A stretch of DNA of 64,000 nucleotides from Lotus japonicus (lineage: Eukaryota; Streptophyta; Magnoliopsida; Fabales; Fabaceae). The DNA lies in contig NC_080043.1 of assembly GCF_012489685.1 (NCBI RefSeq), positions 44,035,127 to 44,099,126 of the forward strand. The letters run 5' to 3'. Positions 10,840 through 21,937 of the stretch are shown piece after piece; position 1 is the first letter of the stretch, and the number at the start of each line of letters is the position of its first letter. The notes under the pieces are model-generated. The model saw only the letters and a list, made by a program, of their open reading frames with translations, was not told where the DNA came from and did no database searches. Position numbers and translations under genes: made by a program.

Positions 10840-11971
10840 TGTAAGATCAAGATTTGGTCATGTGGTACAACTCTATGTTTTGATGATAACAAGTATTTAT
10901 TTGCGGATGAACAATTATGGTACTCTAACGTTTGTCTTGAGTGTTTTGACAAACAGGTTCTGATTCTAATACCAGAAGATATATTCATCAGAAGATCTGA
11001 AGGTCCAGAGGCTCTGAAGGTTCAGAAGCTCTGAAGGTCCAGAAGCTCTGAAGGACCAAAAGCTCTGAAGGTCCAGAGGCTCTGAAGGTCCAGAAGCTCT
11101 GAAGGTCCAGAAGCAGAAGTTACAAAGGTCAGAGGATCCAAGCTTCCCTCTGACTCTGATCACCAAGCTTCACAAGTTCCAACATGAAGCGTCGTCAGAT
11201 TAGAAGTAAATGGTTAAAGGCAAATGTCACTATCAAGAAGTACAAGAGCAGTGTACTATTCTGACAAGCCTACCTACCAAGGTTCAGCCACAGCAGGTTC
11301 TGGAAGTTCCAGAAATGCCCTCCAACGGTCACATTTTCTCAACAGAAATATCCTTTGCACCTTGGACTATTTAAGGCTGAAGAAGAGAAGAAAGACCGAG
11401 GAGAGAGAAACCAAGAGCTGCAATACAAGAAAAGATTCAAGCCTCCACTTTCTTCATCTGTTCTTATTTAGTTTACACTTAGCTTATTCAGAAGCAAACC
11501 TTTGTAAACACCAACCTCAAACAATTGTTTGTTTTTCCTTAAGGGACCGGGTAGGTCAGTATCCTTAAGAAGACTGGGATCTGTGTATCTTAGTGGTGAT
11601 TCCTTAAGGGACCAGTTAGGTCAGTATCCTTGAGAAGACTAAGAGAGTGAATCTTAGTGTTTACTAGTTCTTTGTATTGTTAGTCATTGAGCAGGTTGCT
11701 AGTGCAGTTGTAACAATCTCTGAATAGTGGACTGCCTTCATTCTAAGAAGGAAGAAATCACCTTAACGGGTGGACTGGATTAGCTTGAGGGATTTATCAA
11801 GTGAACCAGGAGAAAATACTTGTGTGCTTCTCTCTTCTCTCAATCTTTATCCGCAACACCATCTATCTCAGATAAACCGAAAAGATTTACTTTAGATCTT
11901 AAGGGGAAAGTTTTTATATTCAAAACTCTATTCAACCCCCCCCCCCCTTCTAGTCGTTTTTCACACCTTCA
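10840..11971 (+). repeat. C2 3' LTR
   Basis: It begins TGTAAGATCAAG after a polypurine tract and ends ACACCTTCA, followed by the ATTCA duplication. Length 1132 bp. Its minisatellite is shorter than in the 5' LTR, and it has a longer run of C near 11936-11947. Confidence 0.9.
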
Positions 11972-11976
11972 ATTCA

Positions 11977-12022
11977 AACCCACCTTTCTATCGTTTTTCA
12001 TACCTTCAATTTGTATCAGAGC
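11977..12022 (+). repeat. C1 5' LTR tail and primer-binding site
   Basis: Bases 11977-12008 (ending CATACCTTCA) complete the C1 5' LTR interrupted at 7052. TTGTATCAGAGC at 12011-12022 is the initiator-Met tRNA primer-binding site with one G missing compared with TTGGTATCAGAGC of element D. Confidence 0.85.
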
Positions 12023-12083
12023 GCAAGTTCTGATTACCACACCTAACAGTGTTCAGTGATCCAGGCCGGTGTGAAAAACTAAA

Positions 12084-13969
12084 ATGGCTGCCACCATTGA
12101 AGCGCAAAAAGATGTCTACAGTGCAAAGCCTCCTATGTTTGATGGGCAAAGATTTGAGTACTGGAAAGACAGGATTGAAAGCTTTTTTCTGGGCTTTGAT
12201 GCAGATCTCTGGGATATTATAGTGGATGGCTACGAGCGTCCAATTCATGTTGATGGCAAGAAGATCTCCAGATCAGAGATGACTGCAGAGCAGAAGAAGC
12301 TTTACTCACTGCATCATAAAGCTAGAACTATTCTTCTAAGTGCTATTTCTTATGAAGAATATCAAAAGATCATAGATCGTGAGTATGCTAAGGGTATCTT
12401 TGATTCATTGAAGATGACCCATGAAGGAAACAAGAAGGTAAAGGAGTCAAAGGTGTTGGCCTTGATCAGAAAGTATGAATCCTTCCAAATGGAATCCAGT
12501 GAGTCCATTGAGGACATGTTCTCCAGATTTCAGTTACTCATTGCTGGAATTAGACCCCTCAACAAGAGTTACACAACTGCTGATCATGTCATGAGGATTC
12601 TTAGAGGTCTTCCTGAGAGCTGGATGCCCTTGATAACCTCCTTGGAGCTGACTAAAGATGTTGCGCAGATGAGTTTGGAAGAACTCATAAGCATACTGAA
12701 GTGTCATGAACTGAAGCGTGCTGAACATCAAGATCAGAAGAAGAAGTCTATTGCCTTGAAATCCAAATCTGAAAAGGCTAAGGCTCTCCAAGCAGAAGCA
12801 GAAGAATCTGAAGAAGCCTCTGAAGATTCTGATGAGGATGAGCTGACTCTGATCTCCAGAAGGCTTAACCTCATCTGGAAGCACAAGCAAAGCAAGTACA
12901 AAGGCTCTGGAAAGGCTAAAGGAAAGCATGAGTCCTCATCTGGTCAGAAGAAGTCTTCATTAAAGGAAGTCACGTGCTTTGAATGCAAAGAATCAGGGCA
13001 TTACAAGAGTGATTGTCGTAAGCTGAAAAAGGACAAGAAGCCAAAGAAGCATTTCAAAGCTAAGAAAGGCCTCATGGTGACTTTTGATGAATCAGAGGCA
13101 GAGGATATTGACTCTGATGGAGAAGTTGTGGAAGGACTCATGGCTATTGTCAAGAACAAGGAAGCAGAGTCAAAAGAAGCAACTAACTCGGAATCAGCAT
13201 CAGAGGAAGATCCAGACTCTGACGATGAAAAAGATGTATTCGCTTCTTTCTCAACCTCTGAACTTAAATGTGCTTTGTATGATATCATGGATAAATATAA
13301 CTCTCTCTTGACTAAGCATAAAAGGTTGAAAAAGGATTTCTCTGCTGTTTCTAAAACTTTTTTCTGAACATGAGAAAATTATTTCTGAGCTGAAAGAAAA
13401 TAATCATGCTTTAGTTAACTCTAACTCTGTGCTCAAAAACCAGATTATTAAGTTAGAAGAAGTTGTTGCTTGTGATGCCTCTGATATAAAGAATGAATCT
13501 AAATATGAAAAGTCATTCCAAAGATTCCTAGCTAAAAGCGTAGATAGAAGCTTGATGGCTTCAATGATCTATGGCGTAAGCAGAAATGGAATGTGTGGCA
13601 TTGGCTATTCTGGACCAAGTAGAAATGAGGGCTAAACCTCTGCACGAACATTTTGTACCCTCTGGTACTATTTTGCCTGAATCATTGCCTACTAAAGTTG
13701 CTAAACCCTCTTGTAAAAAGGGAACTACTTCTATGCTTAAATGTCATACTCAAATTCCCCTACAATATCATGTTGAGAAACCCAAGGTCATCAGAACCTA
13801 TGGGGTAACTAACAAGAAAGGACCCAGAAAATGGGTACCTAAGGATAAGATTATCTATGTTGCAGATATCCTTGATCGCTGCACTGAAACACCAATCATG
13901 GTATCTGGACAGTGGATGCTCGCGCCACATGACGGGAGAAAGGCGTATGTTCCAAGAGCTAAAACTTAA
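12084..13969 (+). pseudogene. C1 gag
   Basis: ATG at 12084 opens 427 residues: an N-terminal copia Gag domain (MFDGQRFEYWKDRIESFF, DLWDIIVDGY), the UBN2-type core, an acidic stretch, and one CCHC zinc knuckle CFECKESGHYKSDC at about residue 295-310. The frame is lost near 13360 (SAVSKTFF then stop) and continues in other frames to 13635 and 13969. The last part ends KAYVPRAKT and overlaps the protease frame by about 110 bp. Gag packages element RNA; here at least two frameshifts disable it. Confidence 0.9.
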
Positions 13970-15263
13970 GCCTGGAGGCGAAGTTGGCTTTGGTGGCAAT
14001 GAGAAGGGTAAAATTGTTGGTTCTGGTACTATTGGTGTTGATAATAGTCCATGCATTGATACTGTTCTGTTGGTAGATGGCTTAAATCATAACTTATTGT
14101 CTATAAGTCAATTAGCTGACAAGGGTTATGATATAATCTTCAATCAAAAGTCTTGCAGGGCTGTAAGTCAGATCGATGGCTCTGTTCTGTTTAACAGCAA
14201 GAGGAGGAACAACACTTATAAGATCAGACTATCTGAGTTGGAAACTCAGAAAGTAAAGTGCCTTCTGTCTGTTAATGAAGAGCAATGGGTATGGCATAGA
14301 CGGTTAGGGCATGCCAGCATGAGAAAGATCTCTCAGCTGAGTAAGCTTGACCTTGTCAGGGGCTTACCCACTCTGAAGTTCTCTTCAAATGCTCTTTGTG
14401 AAGTATGTCAGAAAGGCAAATTTACATAAGTCTCTTTCAAGGCAAAGAATGTTGTTTCCACCTCAAGGCCATTGGAACTTCTGCATATCGACCTTTTTGG
14501 ACCAGTGAAAACTGAGTCTATAGGTGGCAAAAGATATGGGATGGTCATTGTTGATGACTATAGCCGCTGGACATGGGTAAAATTTCTATCCCGCAAGGAT
14601 GAGTCTCATTCTGTGTTATCTACCTTCATTGCCCAAGTGGAAAACGAGAAGGCTTGCAGAATTATGCGTGTCAGAAGTGATCATGGTGGAGAGTTTGAGA
14701 ATGACAAGTTTGAGAGTCTGTTTGATTCCTATGGAATTGCACATTATTTCTCTTGTCCTAGAACTCCTCAACAGAATGGGGTTGTTGAGAGGAATAATAG
14801 AACTCTTCAAGAGATGGCTAGAACCATGCTTCAAGAAACTGACATGGCAAAGCACTTCTGGGCTGAGGCAGTAAACACAGCATGTTACATTCAGAATAGG
14901 ATTTCTATCAGACCAATTCTGAATAAGACTCCTTATGAATTGTGGAAGAAAGTTAAACCCAACATTTCTTACTTTCATCCTTTTGGTTGTGTTTGCTATG
15001 CTCTGAATACTAAGGATAGATTACATAAGTTTGATTCTAAATCTTCTAAATGTCTATTACACTCTGAACGTTCTAAAGGCTTTAGAATTTATAATACCGA
15101 TGCTAAAACTACTGAAGAATCTATTCATGTTAGATTTGATGATAAGCTTGACTCTGATCAGCCAAAGCTAGTTGAAAAGTTTGCAGATATGAGTATAAAT
15201 GTTTCTGATAAAGGCAAAGCTCCAGAGGAAGACTCTCCAGAGGAAGTTGGTCCCTCTGATTGA
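13857..15263 (+). pseudogene. C1 protease and integrase
   Basis: The protease active site is DSGCSRHMTG near 13910. The integrase zinc-binding region has HRRLGHAS with CEVCQKGK. The catalytic core shows the D of HIDLFGP, the D of VRSDHGGEFE and the E of VVERNNRT. A stop at about 14429 (KGKFT then stop) separates the zinc region from the core; element D reads lysine there. The core ORF runs 14472-15263 and loses a few residues at CLLHSERSKGF compared with D (CLLLGYSDRSKGF). The protease frame is +1 relative to gag. Confidence 0.9.
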
Positions 15264-15414
15264 CAGCCTCAGAGGAAGAGCAGAATTGTTGCCTCTTACC
15301 CTAAGGAGTTGATTCTGGGAAACAAAGATGAACTAGTAAGAACCAGATCAACATTCAGACCCTCTAAAGAGACCTTACTTAGTCTGAAGGGATTGGTATC
15401 CTTAATTGAACCAA

Positions 15415-16932
15415 AATAAATTGATGAAGCTCTTCAAGTCAAAGACTGGATTCTGGCAATGAAAGAAGAATTGAATCAATTCTCCAAGAATGATGTTTGG
15501 AACCTTGTCAAGAAACCCAAGGTTCTCACATCATTGGAACCAAATGGATTTTCAGAAACAAGCTGAATGAAAACGGAGATGTAGTCAGAAACAAAGCAAG
15601 GCTAGTTGCTCAAGGTTGTAGCAAGAAGGAATAGATTATACTGAAACATTTGCACTAGTAGCAAGATTGGAAGCAATCAGACTGCTGATCTCATTCTCAG
15701 TGAATCACAACATAATTCTTCATCAGATGGATGTTAAGAGTGCCTTCCTGAATGGATACATCTCAGAGGAAGTGTATGTGCACCAACTTCCTGGTTTTGA
15801 AGATGAGAAGAACCCTGATCATGTTTTCAAATTGAAGAAATCTCTCTATGGTCTAAAGCAAGCTCCCAGAGCATGGTATGAGAGACTTAGCTCATTCCTT
15901 CTGGAAAATGAGTTTGTAAGGGGTAAAGTAGATACAACTCTCTTTTGCAAAACGTACAAAGATGATATCTTAATTGTGCAAATTTATGTTGATGATATTA
16001 TATTTGGATCTGCTAATCCATCTCTTTGCAAAGAATTTTCTGAGATGATGCAGGCTGAATTTGAAATGAGTATGATGGGAGAACTCAAGTACTTTCTAGG
16101 AATACAAGTTGATCAAAAACCAGAAGCTACTTACATCCATCAGAGCTAGTACACGAAGGAAATTCTGAAGAAGTTCAATATGACAGAATCAATAATTGCT
16201 AAGACTCCTATGCATCCTACATACGTTCTGGAAAAAGAAGATGTCAGTGGAAAAGTATGTCAGAAGCTCTATCGTGGAATGATAGGTTCACTTCTATACT
16301 TAACTGCATCTAGGCCAGATATTCTGTTTAGTGTACACTTATGTGCTTGATTCCAATCAGATTCTAGAGAAACTCACTTAACTGCTGTTAAGAGAATTCT
16401 CAGATATCTGAAAGGTACCACTAACCTTGGCTTGATGTATAAGAAAACATCAGAGTATAAGCTTTCAGGTTACTGTGATGCTGATTATGCTGGAGATAGA
16501 ACTGAAAGAAAGAGTACTTATGGAAATTGTCAATTTCTGGGAAGTAACTTAGTCTCATGGGCAAGCAAGAGGCAGTCTACTATTGCACTATCCACTGCAG
16601 AGGCAGAATATATCTCAGCAGCTATTTGCAGCACTCAGATGCTCTGGATGAAACATCAGCTAGAGGATTATCAAATCCTTGAGAGCAACATTCCAATTTA
16701 TTGTGATAACACTCCTGCAATTTCACTCAGTAAGAATCCAATCTTACACTCAAGGGCAAAACATATCGAGGTAAAATATCACTTTATTAGAGATTATGTT
16801 CAGAAGGGCGTACTTCTTCTGAAGTTTATTGATACTGGCCATCAATGGGCAGATATCTTTACTAAGCTCTTAGCAGAGGATAGATTTAAATTTATACTGA
16901 AAAATCTGAATATAGACTTTTGTCCAGTATGA
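15415..16932 (+). pseudogene. C1 reverse transcriptase and RNase H
   Basis: Degenerate RT starts near 15415 with several stops and a frameshift before 15667. The open part 15667-16149 holds QMDVKSAFLNG, LYGLKQAPRAW and the catalytic YVDD near 15990. Stops follow at about 16147 and 16349. RNase H (CDADYAGDRTERKST, TAEAEY, YCDNTPA, ADIFTKLL) runs to 16932. The large extra ORF follows after 430 bp. Inactive copy. Confidence 0.9.
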
Positions 16933-17361
16933 AGATGGATCAGAACCTCTGACTATAATGCTTCGTCGTCAGAAGATGTCTAGTTCAGAAGGTAACTTAG
17001 TTAGAAGATAAGTACCCATTGGTGCTTACTCTGAGATGAGACAGTAAGCGTGTGTCAGTTTACTTTGATACATCGTTCCTTGTGCCCGTGCTGACAATCT
17101 GTTGTAATGAGTGTAGATGTGCTTTTTCTCCACTGTGTGATCTGTGTATTAACTGTTCATAATGATGTTCTTAATTTTTAACCGTTCATTTTACTTTTGC
17201 TTTTACAATCAACAACAGTTACTTTCTAAAACCACTACGCACACATGTTTTCCATCATTCACGTCTTTTGCTTCTCTCTTCTGTTTGCAAAACCCTCATC
17301 TTCATCGATTCTCTCTCGCTCTCGCTCATCTCTCTTCTACCCAAACCTCCTACCTTAAACT
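16933..17361 (+). other. C1 spacer between RNase H and the extra ORF
   Basis: No coding signal recognised. The stretch is pyrimidine-rich toward its end (CTCTCTCGCTCTCGCTC near 17310), like a plant 5' untranslated leader, and could serve a spliced or separate transcript of the downstream ORF. That role is inference. Confidence 0.4.
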
Positions 17362-20069
17362 ATGTCGAGATCTGGAAGGGCTGACTCCGACGAAAGGGCT
17401 GATTCCGCCGATAGAATAGTGTTCCCCCAAATGGTGGTGGGTCTTCCAACGAGTCAAGTGGGTCTTGTTCTCCGTTCTAGGTCTATAGATGCTGCTCAAG
17501 CACAAGTCCAAGATGTAGAGGACGTTGTTCCCCTATCTCAGAGAAGATGTGCAGTTACGTGTGTTTTCCCTCCAGAAGATCTCCAAGTTCTTGCTGAATG
17601 GAGATTTGACCTCGACAACATTGCTGATAATGGGGTCGATCTTCGTCCTGAAGTTCAAGCTCAAGGCTGGGAAGGGTATTTCCAAAGACTCCATGGTCCA
17701 ATTTATGATAAACTCGTGAAGGAATTATGGAAGCACGCTGACTGCAATGTGCATCAAGTGGTATCGTTTGTTCTGGGAAAAAGGATCATCATTTCTGAGA
17801 AGTCGTTTGTAAGGCTTCTGGGTGCAGAGACAAGCAATGGCTACAGATTCCAGTTGCAGGAATCAAAAGTCAAACCAAGTACCAAGGAGAAGGTCAACAT
17901 GGCTCTTTATTCTACATGGAAGCCATGGAAAAATGACTGCAAGACCAAGGATCTTCATCCTGATCTGAGAATCTGGCACAAGATTCTTCTGAACTGCATA
18001 AATCAAAGGCTGGAGGGAAGCTCTCCAGATTACATCAACTTCACCCAGAAGGTGTTGCTTTTCTTCATCAAGGAGCACCGCAAAGTCTGCCTGCCCTACT
18101 TTCTCTTCTCCTATCTGAAGGAGCGCATCAAGAAGTCAAGAACTACTGCTTCACCCAAGTCTGCAATCAAATACATACCTTTTGGCAGATTGCTTTCTGA
18201 TTTCTTCATAGAGAGCAAACTAATAAAGGCTCTGCAAAAATTAGGATGCATTGAAGACTTGACAACAATTATTGGGGATGTCTTCACTCCTACATCCATG
18301 AAGAAAATGGGCTTGATTGAAACAAAGGCTGAAGTTAAAATTGCTGATGCAAGACCAAGAAGAAGAATCCATCTGAAGGACTACCCTCTCTGGTCCAAGG
18401 CTGATGATCCAGAGGCTATCAGGATCTATCTTGATGATCTGAAGCAGCAAGGCCTTGAGATTGATCTGGATGAATTCTTCAGAAATCTTCAAGATCCTCC
18501 AGATTTTAAGTCTCCCAGGAAGAGGAAGACTAAGAGAAAGCAAGTTGAAGCCTTTGAGGAGAAGGACCCCTCTGATGGTGATGACGATGATGATGATGAA
18601 CCACGGCCTCAGGAGCTTGCTAGAACTGCACCTTATACCAGAATCACAAGATCTGCAGTTAGAGCTTCAATTAAGTTTGTTGTTCTTTCAGATGATGATT
18701 TAAATTTGCTTGATGCAATTCATGATGAAACCAACCCTGAACCTACACCAGTTGATCAACCAACCTCTCATCCTTCACCCCCTAGGCTTCCTTCTTTCAA
18801 CCTTCCATTGAGGAAGAACCCCTCTGGGAAATGCTTCAAGCTGGCAAACCCTCTGCTTCCACCTCACCCATTATTCTTCCATACAATCCACAAACTGCTG
18901 AACCAATAGTTTCTGAGACACAAGCTCCAGAGATACCAAACCCTGAAAAATCCAACTCTGAGCCTCAACCTTCTGATCACTCAAATGAGGAACCCTCTGA
19001 AAGAGAAGTTCTCTCTCCTTCTCTCATTGTTTCTTTTCGTACCAATGTTCTTTTTTCTTCTCCTTCCGATAAATCTGAAGCTTCTCGCCAATTATTTCAA
19101 CTTGCCAGAGAAAGAGTTTCAGAAATACCTGAACATCTTCTAACTGTTCCAAGTCCAAACCGCTACTCTAGACCCAGGCCAGAACCTCTGGTTGCTACGG
19201 ATTTCCCAATCCAAGCGGTCCCTCTGGCCTCTATGCCTCCTCCACCTCCTCCTCCTCTTTCTCCTCTTCCAGAGAATGATGAGTCAATCTCAAACCATTC
19301 CCCAGACAAATCACAAAACCCTAAGACTGAAACCTCTCATCAAAACCCTGAGACCAATATATCTGCACATCACACTCTGCATATTGGTTCTCCCTCTAAG
19401 GCTGCTAGTAGAAATCACTCTTCATCACCTGAACCAAACCTCTCTCTTGTTCCCTACACCTACTCTGGACCAACCACCCTCCTTGATTGCATCAACTCAT
19501 TTAATCATGAAGCATCTTTAAGGGTTCGCAATGTGCATGGTCGCACTGACCTCGGTGAGAATCCAGACATGGTTGTTGAGGACTGGGATCATCTGTGTTC
19601 TTGGATGGTTGACCAAGTTCCAGTGATGGTGGGGTTTCTAAATGCTGAAAAGAATAAGTGTGTTGAAGCTGCCAGTCAACGACTCATAAGAAGAGAAGCT
19701 TGGAATGAACAACTGATGAGAGAACAACTTTATACTGCCATTGAAGAAGCAAGAAAGAAGAAAGAGCAAGAAGAAGCTGCAGCACGTCTTGAAGAAGAAC
19801 AACGTGAAGCTGCAAGGTTGGAAGCTCTGGAACAAGCTGCTAGACTACAAGCTGAAGCTAAAGCTTTCAGAAATCAAGCACTTGTGATCTCTCCGTTCAC
19901 TAATGTAGCCTCCACTTCTACTCAAGTTCCTCACTCTGATCAAGTTGCTTCGTCTGCTCAAGACTCCAGACTTAACGTCATTGAGAGAAGACTTGACTCT
20001 CAAGAGGCTCTTCTCATGAGTCTCAAAGAGATGTGCTCAAAGCTTCTGAAAAGATCTTCCAAGCCTTAG
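17362..20069 (+). pseudogene. C1 long extra ORF downstream of pol (Sirevirus env-like ORF), one frameshift
   Basis: ATG at 17362 opens 515 codons. The N-terminal half is a folded-looking domain (FHQVVSF-like at HQVVSFVLGK, SYLKERIKK, IKYIPFGRLLSDFF) reminiscent of the 'putative plant transposon protein' domain of Athila-type ORF1. A basic segment (PRKRKTKRKQ) and an acidic run of eight Asp follow. One frameshift between about 18790 and 18815 moves reading to the 18831-20069 frame. That part is Pro/Ser-rich with PPPPPPPLSPLP, and ends in a Glu/Ala-rich coiled coil (EARKKKEQEEAAARLEEEQ). Total about 900 residues. No signal peptide or clear membrane anchor is visible, so envelope function is unsupported. 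Confidence 0.75.
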
Positions 20070-20404
20070 CTTTAGGAACTCTCTTTTCTTCTGTCTCTCT
20101 TTCTCTATGTTTACTTGTTTCTTGAACTATGTTCCTTTATCTATTTTATTCTATTCAATTATCGTTTTTCTTTTTTTATATGCTTGCATAATTCTTGTTT
20201 ATCATTACTTAATTTTTTCTCATACGCTTTAATCAACAAACAAGATCCTTTATTAATCAACTCATTCATACATATGCATTAATTAAAAACGTTTTCTTTA
20301 ATTTCTTATTCTTTTCTCCATCTTTTTACACTTAGACCTTTCCTAAGGTGGAGTACCTTGTACTTCAAGCTAAGTTTTTCACACCCCGTGCTTTTTGCTT
20401 ATGA

Positions 20405-20887
20405 CAAGAAGGGGGAGTATAACCCAGTTTTTGATATGTAAGCTGTGTTAGTGTAATTTCTTTTTCTTTTGGAGAATTTAATAGTTCCACCTTTATGATC
20501 ATAGATGTGTCACTGGGCAAATACAATGAATGCATTTTCACTTGCTCTGAAGTGATATTAGTTGAGTCTGATACCTTTTCTCTGCTCATGACTCTGAATA
20601 CTTATGTGCTCTGATTATTTCATTTTATCTATGTCATACATTCTTACTCTGAACTCTTTTATTATTTAGCTCAGAATCTAGATATTACTAATATTTTCAT
20701 TAAGTCCTAGATTCAGGGGGAGCTAAGCTCAGAATCAAGCTGTGACTTGGATTCAAAATGAGCAAAATAAACCATTCACCTCAGGATAAGTTTATCACTA
20801 CTCTCTAAACTCTGAGTGAATTCAGTTTATTGTTTCAGAATTGTTCATCAAAATACTTGGTTTTGTCATCATCAAAAAGGGGGAGAT
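20405..20887 (+). promoter_or_regulatory. C1 tandem polypurine tracts
   Basis: AAGAAGGGGGAGTAT near 20408, TTCAGGGGGAGCTAAG near 20714 and AAAAAGGGGGAGAT ending at 20887 recur before the LTR. Stretches between them match the C2 region 10440-10839, including GATTCAGGGGGAGCT. Upstream, 20070-20404 is AT-rich 3' untranslated sequence with no gene. Confidence 0.8.
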
Positions 20888-21937
20888 TGTAAGATCAAGT
20901 TTTGGTCTAGTAGTACAGCTCTATGTTTTGATGATTACATGATAACTATTATGCATGAACAATTATGGTACTCTAACATTGTTTTCTAAGTGTTCTAATG
21001 ACACGCCATGACTCTGGTCTTATTTCACATAATTCAGAAGCACTTTGCTAAAAGAGTAACCTCTGCAACGCTTTCGCACGTACTATGTTCAATCTGAACA
21101 GTAGATCAAGCTTCAGAAGATCTGAAGATTATAAAGCTTTGATATGGATTCAGCTCACTAGAAGCTCTGAAGGATCAGAAGCTCTGAAGAATCAGACACT
21201 CTGAAAGATCAGAAGCTCTGAAGGATCAGAAGCTCTGAAAGTCAGAAGCTGAGTAGTGAAGATTCTAAAGTCCAAGAGTAAGCTGGCTCTAAAGACCAAG
21301 TACTTCTCCTCTGAGTCCAGAAGCAGAAGGTACAAAGGTCAGAGGATCCAAGCTTCCCTCTGACTCTGATCACCAAGCTTCACAAGTTCCAAGATGAAGC
21401 ATCACTCTAATCAGAAGTCAACAAGGATAAAGGTCATGTCACTATCCAAAGTACAAAAGCAATTGTACCATTCCTGACGACCTTACCTAACTGATTCAGC
21501 CACAGCAGAACCTGGAAAACCCAGATCTGCCCTCCAACGGTAGCATTCCATGCAAACTTTGAAACCTAATTCCTTGGAGTATATAAAGAGGCTGAAGATG
21601 AAAGATGCTTTTGAGAAGAAACTTTGTTGAAGCTCACGCGAAAATCAAATACTCTCTCAAAGCATTCCTTCTTCACATTTTATTAATTGTGTTTACTATT
21701 AGCTTTCTAAGAAGCATTTCTTTGTAAACCCAAATCTTCAAACATTTGTTTGATTTTCCTTTAGGTGACCAAGGTTGGTCGGATCCTAGAGAAGACTAAG
21801 AGAGTGAATCTTAGTGATAGCTAAGTCAGTGTATTGTTAGTCACTTTGCAAGTAGCAAGTGCAGTTGTAACAAACTCTGATTAGTGGATTGCCTTCATTC
21901 TATGAAGGAAGAAATCACCTTAACGGGTGGACTGGAT
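20888..21937 (+). repeat. C1 3' LTR, truncated
   Basis: It starts TGTAAGATCAAGTTTTGG and follows the 5' LTR through GGGTGGACTGGAT, where it stops at 21937. The expected continuation TAGCTTGAGGGATTTATC, the C-rich tail and CACACCTTCA end are gone, replaced by minus-strand integrase of element D. Confidence 0.9.

Larger units (their letters stand above)
7053..11971 (+). mobile_element. Element C2: shortened non-autonomous copia nested in the C1 LTR
   Basis: Two LTRs (7053-8224 and 10840-11971) flank a 2.6 kb interior. The target duplication ATTCA is at 7048-7052 and 11972-11976. The interior keeps a damaged gag, the gag tail over the protease start, a scrap of integrase C-terminus and the polypurine region. 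Protease, most of integrase, RT, RNase H and the extra ORF are deleted. It could move only with help from a related element. Confidence 0.95.
5823..21937 (+). mobile_element. Element C1: Sirevirus-like Ty1/copia retrotransposon with nested C2
   Basis: The LTR starts TGTAAGATCAAG at 5823 next to gypsy RT sequence. The 5' LTR is split by C2 and finishes at 12008. A primer-binding site, gag, protease, integrase, RT, RNase H, a long extra ORF, several polypurine tracts and a 3' LTR starting at 20888 follow. The 3' LTR stops in mid-sequence at 21937, joined to minus-strand integrase of element D. The 5' flank is ATCGC (5818-5822); its partner copy was lost with the deletion. Confidence 0.9.
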
